Shown one piece after another: positions 33,354 to 40,869 of a DNA stretch of 64,000 nucleotides. Origin of the DNA: CAVQLX01 sp963811605 (lineage in GTDB: Bacteria > Desulfobacterota > Binatia > DP-6); contig CAWESA010000010.1 in assembly GCA_963811605.1 (NCBI GenBank), positions 930,001 through 994,000 on the forward strand. The letters run 5' to 3'. The first letter of the stretch is position 1. Each line of letters begins with the position of its first letter. A model generated the notes under the pieces. It made no database searches, was not told the origin of the DNA, and saw only the letters and a program-made list of their open reading frames with translations. The position numbers and the translations under genes were made by a program.

Positions 33354-34745
33354 CTAGCGCGCCGCCTGCGGAGGGAGGTCCTTCTGACACCGCAGGCGGA
33401 AGCCCAGCATCGTCATGTCGTCAAGGACGGCGTTGCCGCGGGCGAGCAGCTCGTCGCGCAGCATGCCCGACACCCTCCGGCGGGCACGCCGACCACGCAG
33501 GCGGTGGCCATACTGCGCGAGCTGATGATTGGCCTTCCTGAGCTGCTTGGCGGCCCGCGACGCCGCGCCGGCTCGACACGACGCTTCGGCCTTGCCGAAG
33601 GTCGCGGCGGCCGCCGCGAGGGGACGCGGCAGCTTCCGCTGGTAGTCGCCGAGCGACGTCTCGGCCGCGATGCGGTCCAGCAGTGCGGCGAGCCGGCAGG
33701 TGATCGACGTGAACGTGGGCCCGTCCGGCTCGAGCGCACACGGATCGGGCGGCGCGATCGACGTCGTCGTCGTCGGGGAGGGAGGCGCGCTGGTCGTGGT
33801 CGTGCTCGTGTAACCCGTCCCGGCATCATCCAGGGTGGTCGTCGTCTGATCGGTGGTCGTGGTCTGGTCGGTGGTCGTCGTCTGATCGGCGATCGTCGTG
33901 CTCGAGGTGGTGATCGGAGGCGGCGGCTGGTTCGATATCGGAAGCGGGGTGCCATTGCCGTCGTAGTTCTCCACGAAGACCGAGGCACCGGGCACGGTCT
34001 GATGATCGTCGTCCTGCACCTCGATGGAGAGCAGGACGAGGGTGTCGTGGAAGTCGGCGATCATCTCGGCGTCCCAGCCGGTCAGGCCCAGCGGCGGCGT
34101 GTCGCGTGCATCGGCGCGGAGATCGAGGAGGAAACCGTCGGAGAACTTGAAGGCATGCGGATCCCCGCCGTCGAAACGCAGCGGAATCCCGGGACAGGGG
34201 TAGCCGAAGCACTGGATCCCGTAGACCCTGTCCGCATAGAGGGTCGCCACGCCGGTCCCCTGCGTGACGATGGACGCGCTCGAGGCCGAGGCCGACGCGA
34301 TGCCGCTGAGCGCGAAATTCAGCACGACGAACCCCGACGCCGGTGCGGCGACGCTGCCCAGCGGACCTACGGTGATGCGCGCTCCCCCGTACACGATCTC
34401 GGGGTTGCCGAACCCGACACCATCGTGACGGGTGAGCCGCGCCTCGGCCCGTAACGTCAGCAACCCGCCTCCACTCGGGGGTCCCACCAGCGCGGCTTCG
34501 CCGTTGGCCCGCGCACAGAGATAGTCGGGCGTCCCGAGCGCCGGACACAGCGCGCCGAAGCGGCTGAAGTCGCCGGCGCCCGCGGTCGCGGGCGGGGTGT
34601 ACACCTGCTTCAGCAACCCGGTGTCGCCCCCCGCGGGCAGGTTCCAGCCGGCCGAGGCCTCGTACGCGATGTACGAATGGGATGTTCCGGAAGAGCAGGC
34701 GAGCGCGACCAGGAGGATCGCGAGGACGCGGACGGAAGTGGACAC
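33354..34745 (-). CDS. Secreted protein with Thr-rich linker and C-terminal helical domain
   Basis: The product is about 463 aa. A signal peptide (STSVRVLAILLVALACSSG) is followed by a beta-rich domain of about 270 aa (YIAYEASAGWNLP to FVENYDG) with a few cysteines. A low-complexity linker of TTTTDQ units comes next. A C-terminal helical domain of about 110 aa begins SITCRLAALLDRIAAETSLGD and has conserved KAEASCRAGAASRAAKQL. The same type of helical domain appears in the N-terminal part of the protein at 52365. I use GTG 34745; ATG 34778 is also possible. Function is unknown; surface or extracellular location is likely. Confidence 0.65.
   Translation of the reverse strand: MSTSVRVLAILLVALACSSGTSHSYIAYEASAGWNLPAGGDTGLLKQVYTPPATAGAGDFSRFGALCPALGTPDYLCARANGEAALVGPPSGGGLLTLRAEARLTRHDGVGFGNPEIVYGGARITVGPLGSVAAPASGFVVLNFALSGIASASASSASIVTQGTGVATLYADRVYGIQCFGYPCPGIPLRFDGGDPHAFKFSDGFLLDLRADARDTPPLGLTGWDAEMIADFHDTLVLLSIEVQDDDHQTVPGASVFVENYDGNGTPLPISNQPPPPITTSSTTIADQTTTTDQTTTTDQTTTTLDDAGTGYTSTTTTSAPPSPTTTTSIAPPDPCALEPDGPTFTSITCRLAALLDRIAAETSLGDYQRKLPRPLAAAAATFGKAEASCRAGAASRAAKQLRKANHQLAQYGHRLRGRRARRRVSGMLRDELLARGNAVLDDMTMLGFRLRCQKDLPPQAAR
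33835..33888. repeat. 18-bp tandem repeat, three units, encoding the TTTTDQ linker
   Basis: Three consecutive 18-bp units (GTGGTCGTCGTCTGATCG type) differ at only a few positions. They encode the Thr/Asp/Gln linker of the secreted protein on the minus strand. Copy number may vary between strains. Confidence 0.75.
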
Positions 34746-35085
34746 GGGCCAACCTAACACGGTCTGTCCCCTCGCCATAACGACGGTTCGGTGCCTGGCG
34801 CGCGCACGAGCGGCTGTCGGAAGCGAGCACCCACGCGTCCGCGCCGACGATCCTTGGCCCTCCCGGGTCTCGCTCCCCGAACACATCGATCAGACGCTCT
34901 ACCGGCAGGATCTCGACGCGTGGTCTGTGCGACGCGGCGTCTTGCATCGTCATGCGCGCGACCGCCACGTGCGGCGAGCGTTCACGCGCGACCGCCACTT
35001 CACTCACGATCGAGCGCGCGACGCCTCCACCGAGCCGCGCCCCGGCACCTGGTCAGGAACGAGCGATGGCCGGTCGAGGCGCTTC
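34746..35085. other. Intergenic region of about 340 bp with short 30-bp-spaced repeats
   Basis: No gene is recognised here. The 14-mer CGCGCGACCGCCAC occurs at 34955-34968 and 34985-34998, exactly 30 bp apart, with a diverged third copy near 35015. The minus-strand translation shows VAVARERSPH-like repeats but resembles no known protein. It separates two minus-strand transcription units and may hold the promoter of the gene at 33354. Confidence 0.45.
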
Positions 35086-36756
35086 CTACTCCCCGAGCCG
35101 CGACCATGCCCGGAGCCCGCGGCGCCGTGCCAGAGCGAACGCGGGCACGCTCACCGCCCAGCCGAGCACGACGGCCAGCGCCGCGAGAGCACGCGACCCG
35201 CTCGCGCCCACACGCGCGTGTCGCAGCAGCGACGCCACCGGCACCGCTTCGATCGCCACCACGACGACGATCAGCCCGAGCGCCGCCAGCATGTAGACGA
35301 TGGCGCCGAAGCTGGTCGCGATCTGCGCGGCGTTGCGCGTGTCGAGCGTCGCATGGCGCGCGCCCAGCCAGAGGCCGAGGCTGACCTCGGCCGCCACCAG
35401 CGGGACGAGCGACGCGAGGAACACCGCCGTGACGACTCCCGGGACCCCGAGCATCGTGTTCGTCGCCAGCACCAGCGCCATCGCCAGTCCCAGCAGGGGC
35501 GCGAAGCCGATGCAGAACTTCGCCCACCAGACGTTCGCCAGCGGCACAGGCGCCGTGCGCACGATCCACCATGCCCGGCCTTCCAGGCTCGGCATCGGAT
35601 AGACGAAGCGGACCGCGACGGCGGTGGTGACGAAGGCGCCGAGTCCCAGGTTGAGCAGCGCGGCGAGGTCGCGCATCGCGACGGCCAGCGGCGAGTCGTC
35701 ATCGAGCGGCAGGGCCGAGAAGTTGTACACGTAGATCGCGACCAGCGCGCCGATGAGCAGGAGCTGCGACCACTGCGTCGCGTCGCGCAGGAAGACGGTC
35801 GCATCCTTCGCGAGCAGCAGGCCCGGGAGGCGCGGGAGCGGGCGCACGAGTCGCGCGAGCCAGCGCTCGAGCGCCCGTCCCGTTCCCCCGGCGCGGATGC
35901 GGCCGGTCTGCGCGTGCGTCCACGCGCGCAGGAACACGGCCTCCACCACGGTCGCGCTCACCAGGAACAGCATGGCCGCGGTGCTCGCGAGCAGGCCCAG
36001 GTGGAAGAGCGGGTCGCCGGCGCGGGCGCCGAGGAGCGGGAGCAACGCCTCGGTCGCCCAGGTGCTCGGCAGCCAGGGTGAGCCGGTCGCCCCGAGATCG
36101 CTCAGGAAGCCCGCGAAGCCCACGAGACCCGAGGCGTGCGCGAGCCGTTCCGGGGCCAGCAGGCGCACGGCGAGCACCACGCCGCCGAGGACCAGTCCGC
36201 TGCCGATCAGCAACGCATCCCGCACCGTGCGAGCGGGAAAGAGGAACACCAGCAGGGTGGTCACCAGCACGCCGACGGCCGCCGGGATCACCACGAACGG
36301 CAGCATGACCGCCAGGGCGCCCAGGTAGAAGGTCGGGCCGGCCGCGTGGACGACGCCATACGCCGCCAGCGCCGGCAGGCTGACGACGAGCACCATCCAC
36401 GAGGACGACAGCAGCGTCTCCACGAAGCGCGCGTGATGAAGCCGCCGCGTCGAGACCGGGGCCGCGAGCAGCGGCACGACGTCGTCGGCGAGGTAGAAGG
36501 TTCCGAGCGCCGTCACCGTGTTCGACACCAGGAGCACCGCGCCCAGGCTCAGGAAGAGCAGCCCGAGGAGACGCTGCGTCAGCAGCGGGCCGAAGTCGGG
36601 CAGGTCCTGGAAGTAGGCGAGCACACGGACGAAGGCCCAGAAGCAGCCGGCCCAGAAGACCGCGGTGAGAAGCAACGCCACGACCGGCCGGCCGGGCGCG
36701 CGGCGTGCCAGGTTGCGAACGGCGAGGAGGCGGGGCGCGAGGAGGCTACCGGTCAC
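35086..36756 (-). CDS. ABC exporter permease, putative (about 12 TM segments)
   Basis: This 556-aa polytopic membrane protein has about twelve hydrophobic helices. It begins near LLAVRNLARRAPGRPVVALLLTAVFWAG and has charged segments PLLAAPVSTRRLHHARFVETLL and MPSLEGRAWWIVRTAPVP. These resemble the large ABC-2-type exporter permeases (putative ABC exporter family). Its GTG start at 36756 overlaps the stop of the ATPase gene (GTGA), so the two should form one transporter. The substrate is unknown. A transglutaminase-like protein heads the operon. Confidence 0.8.
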   Translation of the reverse strand: MTGSLLAPRLLAVRNLARRAPGRPVVALLLTAVFWAGCFWAFVRVLAYFQDLPDFGPLLTQRLLGLLFLSLGAVLLVSNTVTALGTFYLADDVVPLLAAPVSTRRLHHARFVETLLSSSWMVLVVSLPALAAYGVVHAAGPTFYLGALAVMLPFVVIPAAVGVLVTTLLVFLFPARTVRDALLIGSGLVLGGVVLAVRLLAPERLAHASGLVGFAGFLSDLGATGSPWLPSTWATEALLPLLGARAGDPLFHLGLLASTAAMLFLVSATVVEAVFLRAWTHAQTGRIRAGGTGRALERWLARLVRPLPRLPGLLLAKDATVFLRDATQWSQLLLIGALVAIYVYNFSALPLDDDSPLAVAMRDLAALLNLGLGAFVTTAVAVRFVYPMPSLEGRAWWIVRTAPVPLANVWWAKFCIGFAPLLGLAMALVLATNTMLGVPGVVTAVFLASLVPLVAAEVSLGLWLGARHATLDTRNAAQIATSFGAIVYMLAALGLIVVVVAIEAVPVASLLRHARVGASGSRALAALAVVLGWAVSVPAFALARRRGLRAWSRLGE

Positions 36757-37484
36757 GCCTGATCTCCGACGATCGCGAGGAACACCTCCTCGAGCGCCGA
36801 CGATCCCGGGATGGTCGTCCGGGCACGCAGCTCCTCCAGCGTGCCGAGCGCCACCAGGCGACCCTCGTCCACGATGGCGATGCGGGTGCTGACGTCCTCC
36901 GCGACGGCCAGGCTGTGCGTCGAGAGGAAGATGGTCACCCCTTCTGCGGCCAGCTGGCGAAGCAGGCGGCGCAGCTCGCGCGCCCCCTGCGGATCGAGCC
37001 CCACCATCGGCTCGTCGAGCACCAGGATGCGTGGGCGGTGGACCAGCGCGCCCGCCAGCGCCAGGCGCTGCTTCATGCCGTGCGAGTACGTCTCGATCAG
37101 CTCGTCGCGTCGCGGCGCCAGGTCGAGCCGCTCGAGCACGCCGGCGGCGCGATCGCGCGCGTCGCCACGCCGCACGCCGTACAGGCCGGCGACGAAGGCC
37201 AGGTACTCGTGGCCGGTGAGCTTGTCGTAGAGGTGCGGGCGATCGGGAAGGTACCCCGTGATGGCCTTCGCCGCCTCGGGCGTGCGGCGAATGTCGTGGC
37301 CGTCGAGGACCGCGGTTCCCGCCGTCGGCTCGAGCAGGCCCACCATCATGCGAATCGTCGTCGTCTTCCCGGCGCCGTTGCGGCCGAGAAATCCGAGCAC
37401 GGCGCCGGGCTCCACCTCGAGGCTCAGGTCGTCGACGGCGACGAGGGGGCCGTAGGTCTTTCGCAGACGCTCGAGGCGGATCAC
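36753..37484 (-). CDS. ABC transporter ATP-binding protein
   Basis: This 243-aa nucleotide-binding subunit has Walker A FLGRNGAGKTTTIRMM, the Q-loop region ITGYLPDRPHLYDKLTG, signature YSHGMKQRLALAGAL, Walker B RILVLDEPMVGLDPQG and the H-loop LSTHSLAVAEDV. It resembles the DrrA/NatA-type ATPases that pair with ABC-2 permeases. The GTG start at 37484 overlaps the upstream transglutaminase stop, and its stop overlaps the permease start. All three genes are therefore translationally coupled. Confidence 0.92.
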   Translation of the reverse strand: MIRLERLRKTYGPLVAVDDLSLEVEPGAVLGFLGRNGAGKTTTIRMMVGLLEPTAGTAVLDGHDIRRTPEAAKAITGYLPDRPHLYDKLTGHEYLAFVAGLYGVRRGDARDRAAGVLERLDLAPRRDELIETYSHGMKQRLALAGALVHRPRILVLDEPMVGLDPQGARELRRLLRQLAAEGVTIFLSTHSLAVAEDVSTRIAIVDEGRLVALGTLEELRARTTIPGSSALEEVFLAIVGDQA

Positions 37485-38926
37485 GACGGTCCATCCTCCA
37501 CCACGGCGAAGTCGAGCTTGCCGACCAGCTCGGCAAGCTCCAGGTGGCGCTCCGGGCCGCCCTCGACGAGCTTCACGTGCGTCGCATCCGCGGGGAGCTG
37601 CTCGAACACCGCGTCGGCGCTCACCCACTCGCCCAGCCAGAGCTCGTTCCAGGCGTGCCACGCGAGCGCGCCGTCCCCGGTGTCGACCAGCCCCGCGACC
37701 ACCCGGGCCGGCAGGTCCGCCGCCCGCGCCAGCGCAGCCAGCAGGACCGCGTGCTCGTTGCAATCGCCGCGCCGCGTGCGCAGGACCTCGCGGGCGCTGG
37801 GGACGGTCATGGCGGGCTCGGGCGTCACGTGCCCGTGCACCCAGGCGACGAGTCGGCGCGCCCGCTGCACGGGATCGGACTCGGTGCCGGCGATCGCGCG
37901 TGCCTGCGTGATGATGGCGGGATCGTCCGACTCGATGAACGGCGACGGCGCGATCCACTTCGCCGGCAGGGGCGCATCGCTCGCCACCCCGGTCGGCAGG
38001 GCTTCGCGGACGATGTGCAGGATGCCGTCGTGCACGCGCTGGCGCGGCGGATCGTCCGGGATCCGCGCCGCGGCGTCACCCCGCACGCGCAGCGTCAGCG
38101 TGGGCCGATCGCGCGGTCGCGTGATCCGACCCTCGAGCGGGACGCGCGTGGCGAGGGCCAGATCGAGGGGCGCGGCGGACGCGACACCCGCGCGCGCGAC
38201 CTGACGCGGCTCCGCCCGCAGCTCGAGGCCCATTCCTCCCTGCTCGCGCAGCACGTGGCCGTCGGGGTCGATCCAGACACGCGCGGTGAGACCCCGGTGC
38301 TCCTCGCGCAGGCGGGTCGCGGGACGGCCGTCGACGAGGTCGTCGCCCTCGACCACCGTGCGCACGCGTTCGGGTGTCAGGCCGAGCGGGCTGAACACCG
38401 CCTGCTCCACCGCCGTGCCCGCCGCCGGGCGGCCCGCGGCGATGCGCGCGCGCAGGGAAGCGGGAAGCTGGATGGGGGCGTCGAGCGGCATCACCATCTC
38501 CTGGAGCTTCCCGCCCGTCCCGTAGCGCAGGATGAGCCGCCGGCCGTCGCTCTCGCCCGTGGCGGTGAAGGTCGCCGCCGGCGACACGAGCGAGAATCGC
38601 ACCCGGCGCAGCGTGTTCGCCGCGTCGACGTCGGCCACCATCGACGTCGTGAGCGGCTGCGGCGTACCCATCAGCGCGAGCGCAAAGCGCGACTCGTCGG
38701 CATAGCGCCAGCCCTCGGGCGTGCGCGCGGCGGTGCGATGGGTGTGGCCGATCTTGCGGCCAGCCTGGTAGACGCCGAACCACTCGTCGTCCTCTACCGC
38801 CGCGGCGGGAAGCGCCGGCAGGTCCTCGAGCGCGAGGGTGGGGCCGGGCATCTGACGGCGCGCCTGGAGCGCCATCATGCCGAGCCACACCGCCACCGCC
38901 GCAATGGTGAGCCCGTGCCGTCGCAT
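37481..38926 (-). CDS. Transglutaminase-like superfamily protein, membrane-anchored
   Basis: This 481-aa protein has an N-terminal signal or anchor helix (residues about 5-22). A large beta-rich domain follows (residues 45-300), and the C-terminal transglutaminase core has RRGDCNEHAVLLAAL (Cys), LAWHAWNELWLG (His) and WVSADAVFEQLPAD (Asp). The catalytic triad is therefore complete. It is probably periplasmic and could act as a protease or cross-linker on an envelope substrate. It heads an operon with an ABC exporter; the link between the two is unknown. Confidence 0.85.
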   Translation of the reverse strand: MRRHGLTIAAVAVWLGMMALQARRQMPGPTLALEDLPALPAAAVEDDEWFGVYQAGRKIGHTHRTAARTPEGWRYADESRFALALMGTPQPLTTSMVADVDAANTLRRVRFSLVSPAATFTATGESDGRRLILRYGTGGKLQEMVMPLDAPIQLPASLRARIAAGRPAAGTAVEQAVFSPLGLTPERVRTVVEGDDLVDGRPATRLREEHRGLTARVWIDPDGHVLREQGGMGLELRAEPRQVARAGVASAAPLDLALATRVPLEGRITRPRDRPTLTLRVRGDAAARIPDDPPRQRVHDGILHIVREALPTGVASDAPLPAKWIAPSPFIESDDPAIITQARAIAGTESDPVQRARRLVAWVHGHVTPEPAMTVPSAREVLRTRRGDCNEHAVLLAALARAADLPARVVAGLVDTGDGALAWHAWNELWLGEWVSADAVFEQLPADATHVKLVEGGPERHLELAELVGKLDFAVVEDGPS

Positions 38927-38990
38927 GCTTCTCCGGACCTTGGACTATACGGGCCGGCCGGGATTCATTCGATCGGCAGGGGCTGGCTGG

Positions 38991-39392
38991 TCAGCCCACC
39001 ACCTGCACGGTCCCGGACTCCCCGATCCGGACGTCGCTGGTGACCAGCGCCGCCCCATGGTGCCGGGCCGTCGCCACGATGAGCATGTCGGCTGGATCGC
39101 GCAGGTTGGTGAGCTGTGCGGCCGTCGCGATGACCGGGGCGGTCGGCGGGATGACCTCGAGCCCGGGAACGGACGTGCCCTCCTGCAGCCACGCCTCGAC
39201 CGGCACGGGCAGACGCAGGCGTCCCGCCTGAACGAGGAGCGCAACTTCTCAGCCCGAGATGATCGACAGGAGGAGCGAGCCGCTCCCCTGCTTGCGGACG
39301 CGATCGATGGTGGACCGCTGCACCCGCGAGAGCTTTTCGGGCTTGCTGAGCCACCAGACCCAGGCGTGGGTATCGAGCACGACCGCGCTCAC
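38991..39392 (-). pseudogene. PIN-domain toxin (VapC-like), interrupted by an in-frame TGA
   Basis: The frame begins at GTG 39392 (overlapping the antitoxin stop) with VVLDTHAWVWWLSKPEKLS. It reads LLLSIISG, then a TGA at 39251-39249, and continues as EVALLVQAGRLRLP to a stop at 38991. Homologues usually have SVWEVALL, so TGA probably replaced a TGG tryptophan codon by one G-to-A change. The catalytic acidic residues lie on both sides of the stop (LDTH and DPADMLIVATA), so the truncated products should be inactive. The full frame would be 133 aa. Confidence 0.85.
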
Positions 39393-39628
39393 CGGCGGCT
39401 GGCCTCCCAGGTCGCGCCGGTGTCGAAGTCCTCCACGCGGTCGCCGCCGGTCACCGTCCCGCGGAGGCGCTCGAGCGCGTCGTCGTCGGACGGCGCATCG
39501 AGAGGAACGACTCGCGCGATGGGCTTCCCGCGCTTGGTGATGATGAGCTCCCGCCGGCGCCGGGCAACTTCCTCGACGAGGCGCAGGCAGTGGGCCTTGA
39601 GCTCCGACACCGCCACGGTCCGCGTCAT
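39389..39628 (-). CDS. Phd/YefM-type antitoxin
   Basis: This 79-aa antitoxin has a Phd/YefM N-terminal DNA-binding domain: VAVSELKAHCLRLVEEVARR, LIITKRGKPIARVVPL. An acidic C-terminal tail presumably neutralises the toxin. Its stop overlaps the start of a PIN-type toxin gene by GTGA. The toxin frame is broken, so the antitoxin may persist as an orphan or act in cross-regulation. Direct repeats suited to autoregulation lie immediately upstream. Confidence 0.88.
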   Translation of the reverse strand: MTRTVAVSELKAHCLRLVEEVARRRRELIITKRGKPIARVVPLDAPSDDDALERLRGTVTGGDRVEDFDTGATWEASRR

Positions 39629-39659
39629 ATGGTCATCATGAAGTGGTCCATGGTCATCA
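39629..39659. promoter_or_regulatory. Direct repeats upstream of the Phd-type antitoxin (putative autoregulatory operator)
   Basis: ATGGTCATCA occurs at 39629-39638 and 39650-39659, 21 bp apart (two helical turns). Related CCATGG elements follow between 39648 and 39669. The repeats touch the antitoxin start codon region, the usual site of Phd autoregulation. Confidence 0.45.
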
Positions 39660-39672
39660 GTCCATGGTCCTC

Positions 39673-40869
39673 TCAGCTCCGCATGCCGCGGATGCGAGGA
39701 TTGAGCAGCACGAACGCGAGGACCGCGCTCATGATGAGCGCGTTCAGGGCGTAGGGCGCCCGCGGCGAGAAGGTGTAGAGCGTGGTGCCCAGCATGGGGC
39801 CGAAGACGTTGCCGAGCACCGCGAGCCCGCCCAGCAGCCCGGCCACCGCCCCCTGCTCTTCCGCCGACACGGCCAGCGATGCCCCCGCCGCGCTGCCCGG
39901 GCGAACCAGGCCCAGGCCGAGTCCGAGGCTGGTGAGCGCCACCAGGTAGACCCCGAGGCTGCGGCCGGCGACCAGCAGGACGAACGCGAGCAGGACGAGC
40001 GGAACGCCCCCCTGCATCATCGCGCGCGCGGTCGGCCGTAGCCGCTGCACCAGCACCAGCTGCGCGAAGAGCCCGGCCCCGGCCAGCGTGACGAATCCCA
40101 CGCCGGCGCGCTGCGCCGCCTCGGTCGCATTCAGCGCGAACACGTCCTGGAGGAAGAGCGCGAAGGTGATGACCGTGGTGGCGCGGACTGCCTGCAGCGA
40201 AGCCCCGACGGCGAGAAACGGCACCACGCGCCGGTCGGCGTAGCCGAGCCGCGGCGGCGGTCCGGTGTCCGACGCCCGCGGCGGTCCGTGCTCGGGAAGG
40301 CGGAACCAGATGACGGCCGCGCTGAGGGCGGCGAGCGCCGCGCTGAAGTAGATCGGCGCGACGAGCCCCAGGGTGGCGAGCAGGGCGCCCATCGCGGGGC
40401 CGAGGGTCTCACCCAGGCCGACCGCTGCGCTCACGAGTGCGAGGCCGGCGGCGCGCTCCTCCGTGCTCGTCCGTTCGGCGATGTACGCCTGCGACGCCGG
40501 GCCCGTCCCCGACCCGACCAGCGCGAACACGCAGCGCGACGCGACCAGGAGGGGATAGACTGCCGCCACGTGGAGGATGCCGACCGCGCCGAGCTGGATG
40601 GTCGTCGCCAGCAGGGCCATCGACAGCCCGAAGCCGAGGAGGCCGATGAGGATGACCGGCCGGCGCCCCCACAGGTCGCTCCGGCGCCCCCACCAGGGGC
40701 TCACGAACACCCAGATGCTCGCCGAGGCGGCGAAGATGGTGGAGATGCGAAACGGCGAGATGCCGAGCGCGCGCGCCGCCGGCGGCAGGATCGCGAACAG
40801 CATCGACTGCCCGAGACCGATGCAGACGAGGCAGACGAAGAGGACGCGCAGGGCGCGCCGGTCCCTCAC
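39673..40869 (-). CDS. Major facilitator superfamily transporter
   Basis: This 398-aa transporter has about twelve hydrophobic segments and two six-helix halves. The loop 2-3 motif is PWWGRRSDLWGRRPVILIG, matching the MFS A-motif GxxxDxxGRR. Other segments include GPASQAYIAERTSTEERAAG and VSAAVGLGETLGPAMGALLA, as in TetA-like multidrug exporters. GTG 40869 overlaps the stop of the carboxyltransferase gene (GTGA), so the two are coupled. The substrate is unknown. Confidence 0.88.
   Translation of the reverse strand: MRDRRALRVLFVCLVCIGLGQSMLFAILPPAARALGISPFRISTIFAASASIWVFVSPWWGRRSDLWGRRPVILIGLLGFGLSMALLATTIQLGAVGILHVAAVYPLLVASRCVFALVGSGTGPASQAYIAERTSTEERAAGLALVSAAVGLGETLGPAMGALLATLGLVAPIYFSAALAALSAAVIWFRLPEHGPPRASDTGPPPRLGYADRRVVPFLAVGASLQAVRATTVITFALFLQDVFALNATEAAQRAGVGFVTLAGAGLFAQLVLVQRLRPTARAMMQGGVPLVLLAFVLLVAGRSLGVYLVALTSLGLGLGLVRPGSAAGASLAVSAEEQGAVAGLLGGLAVLGNVFGPMLGTTLYTFSPRAPYALNALIMSAVLAFVLLNPRIRGMRS

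Noticed and set aside
34779..35007. Minus-strand ORF with VAVARERSPH repeats as a gene
   Set aside because: It overlaps the upstream region of the secreted-protein gene, shows no known domain and is explained by the 30-bp DNA repeat.
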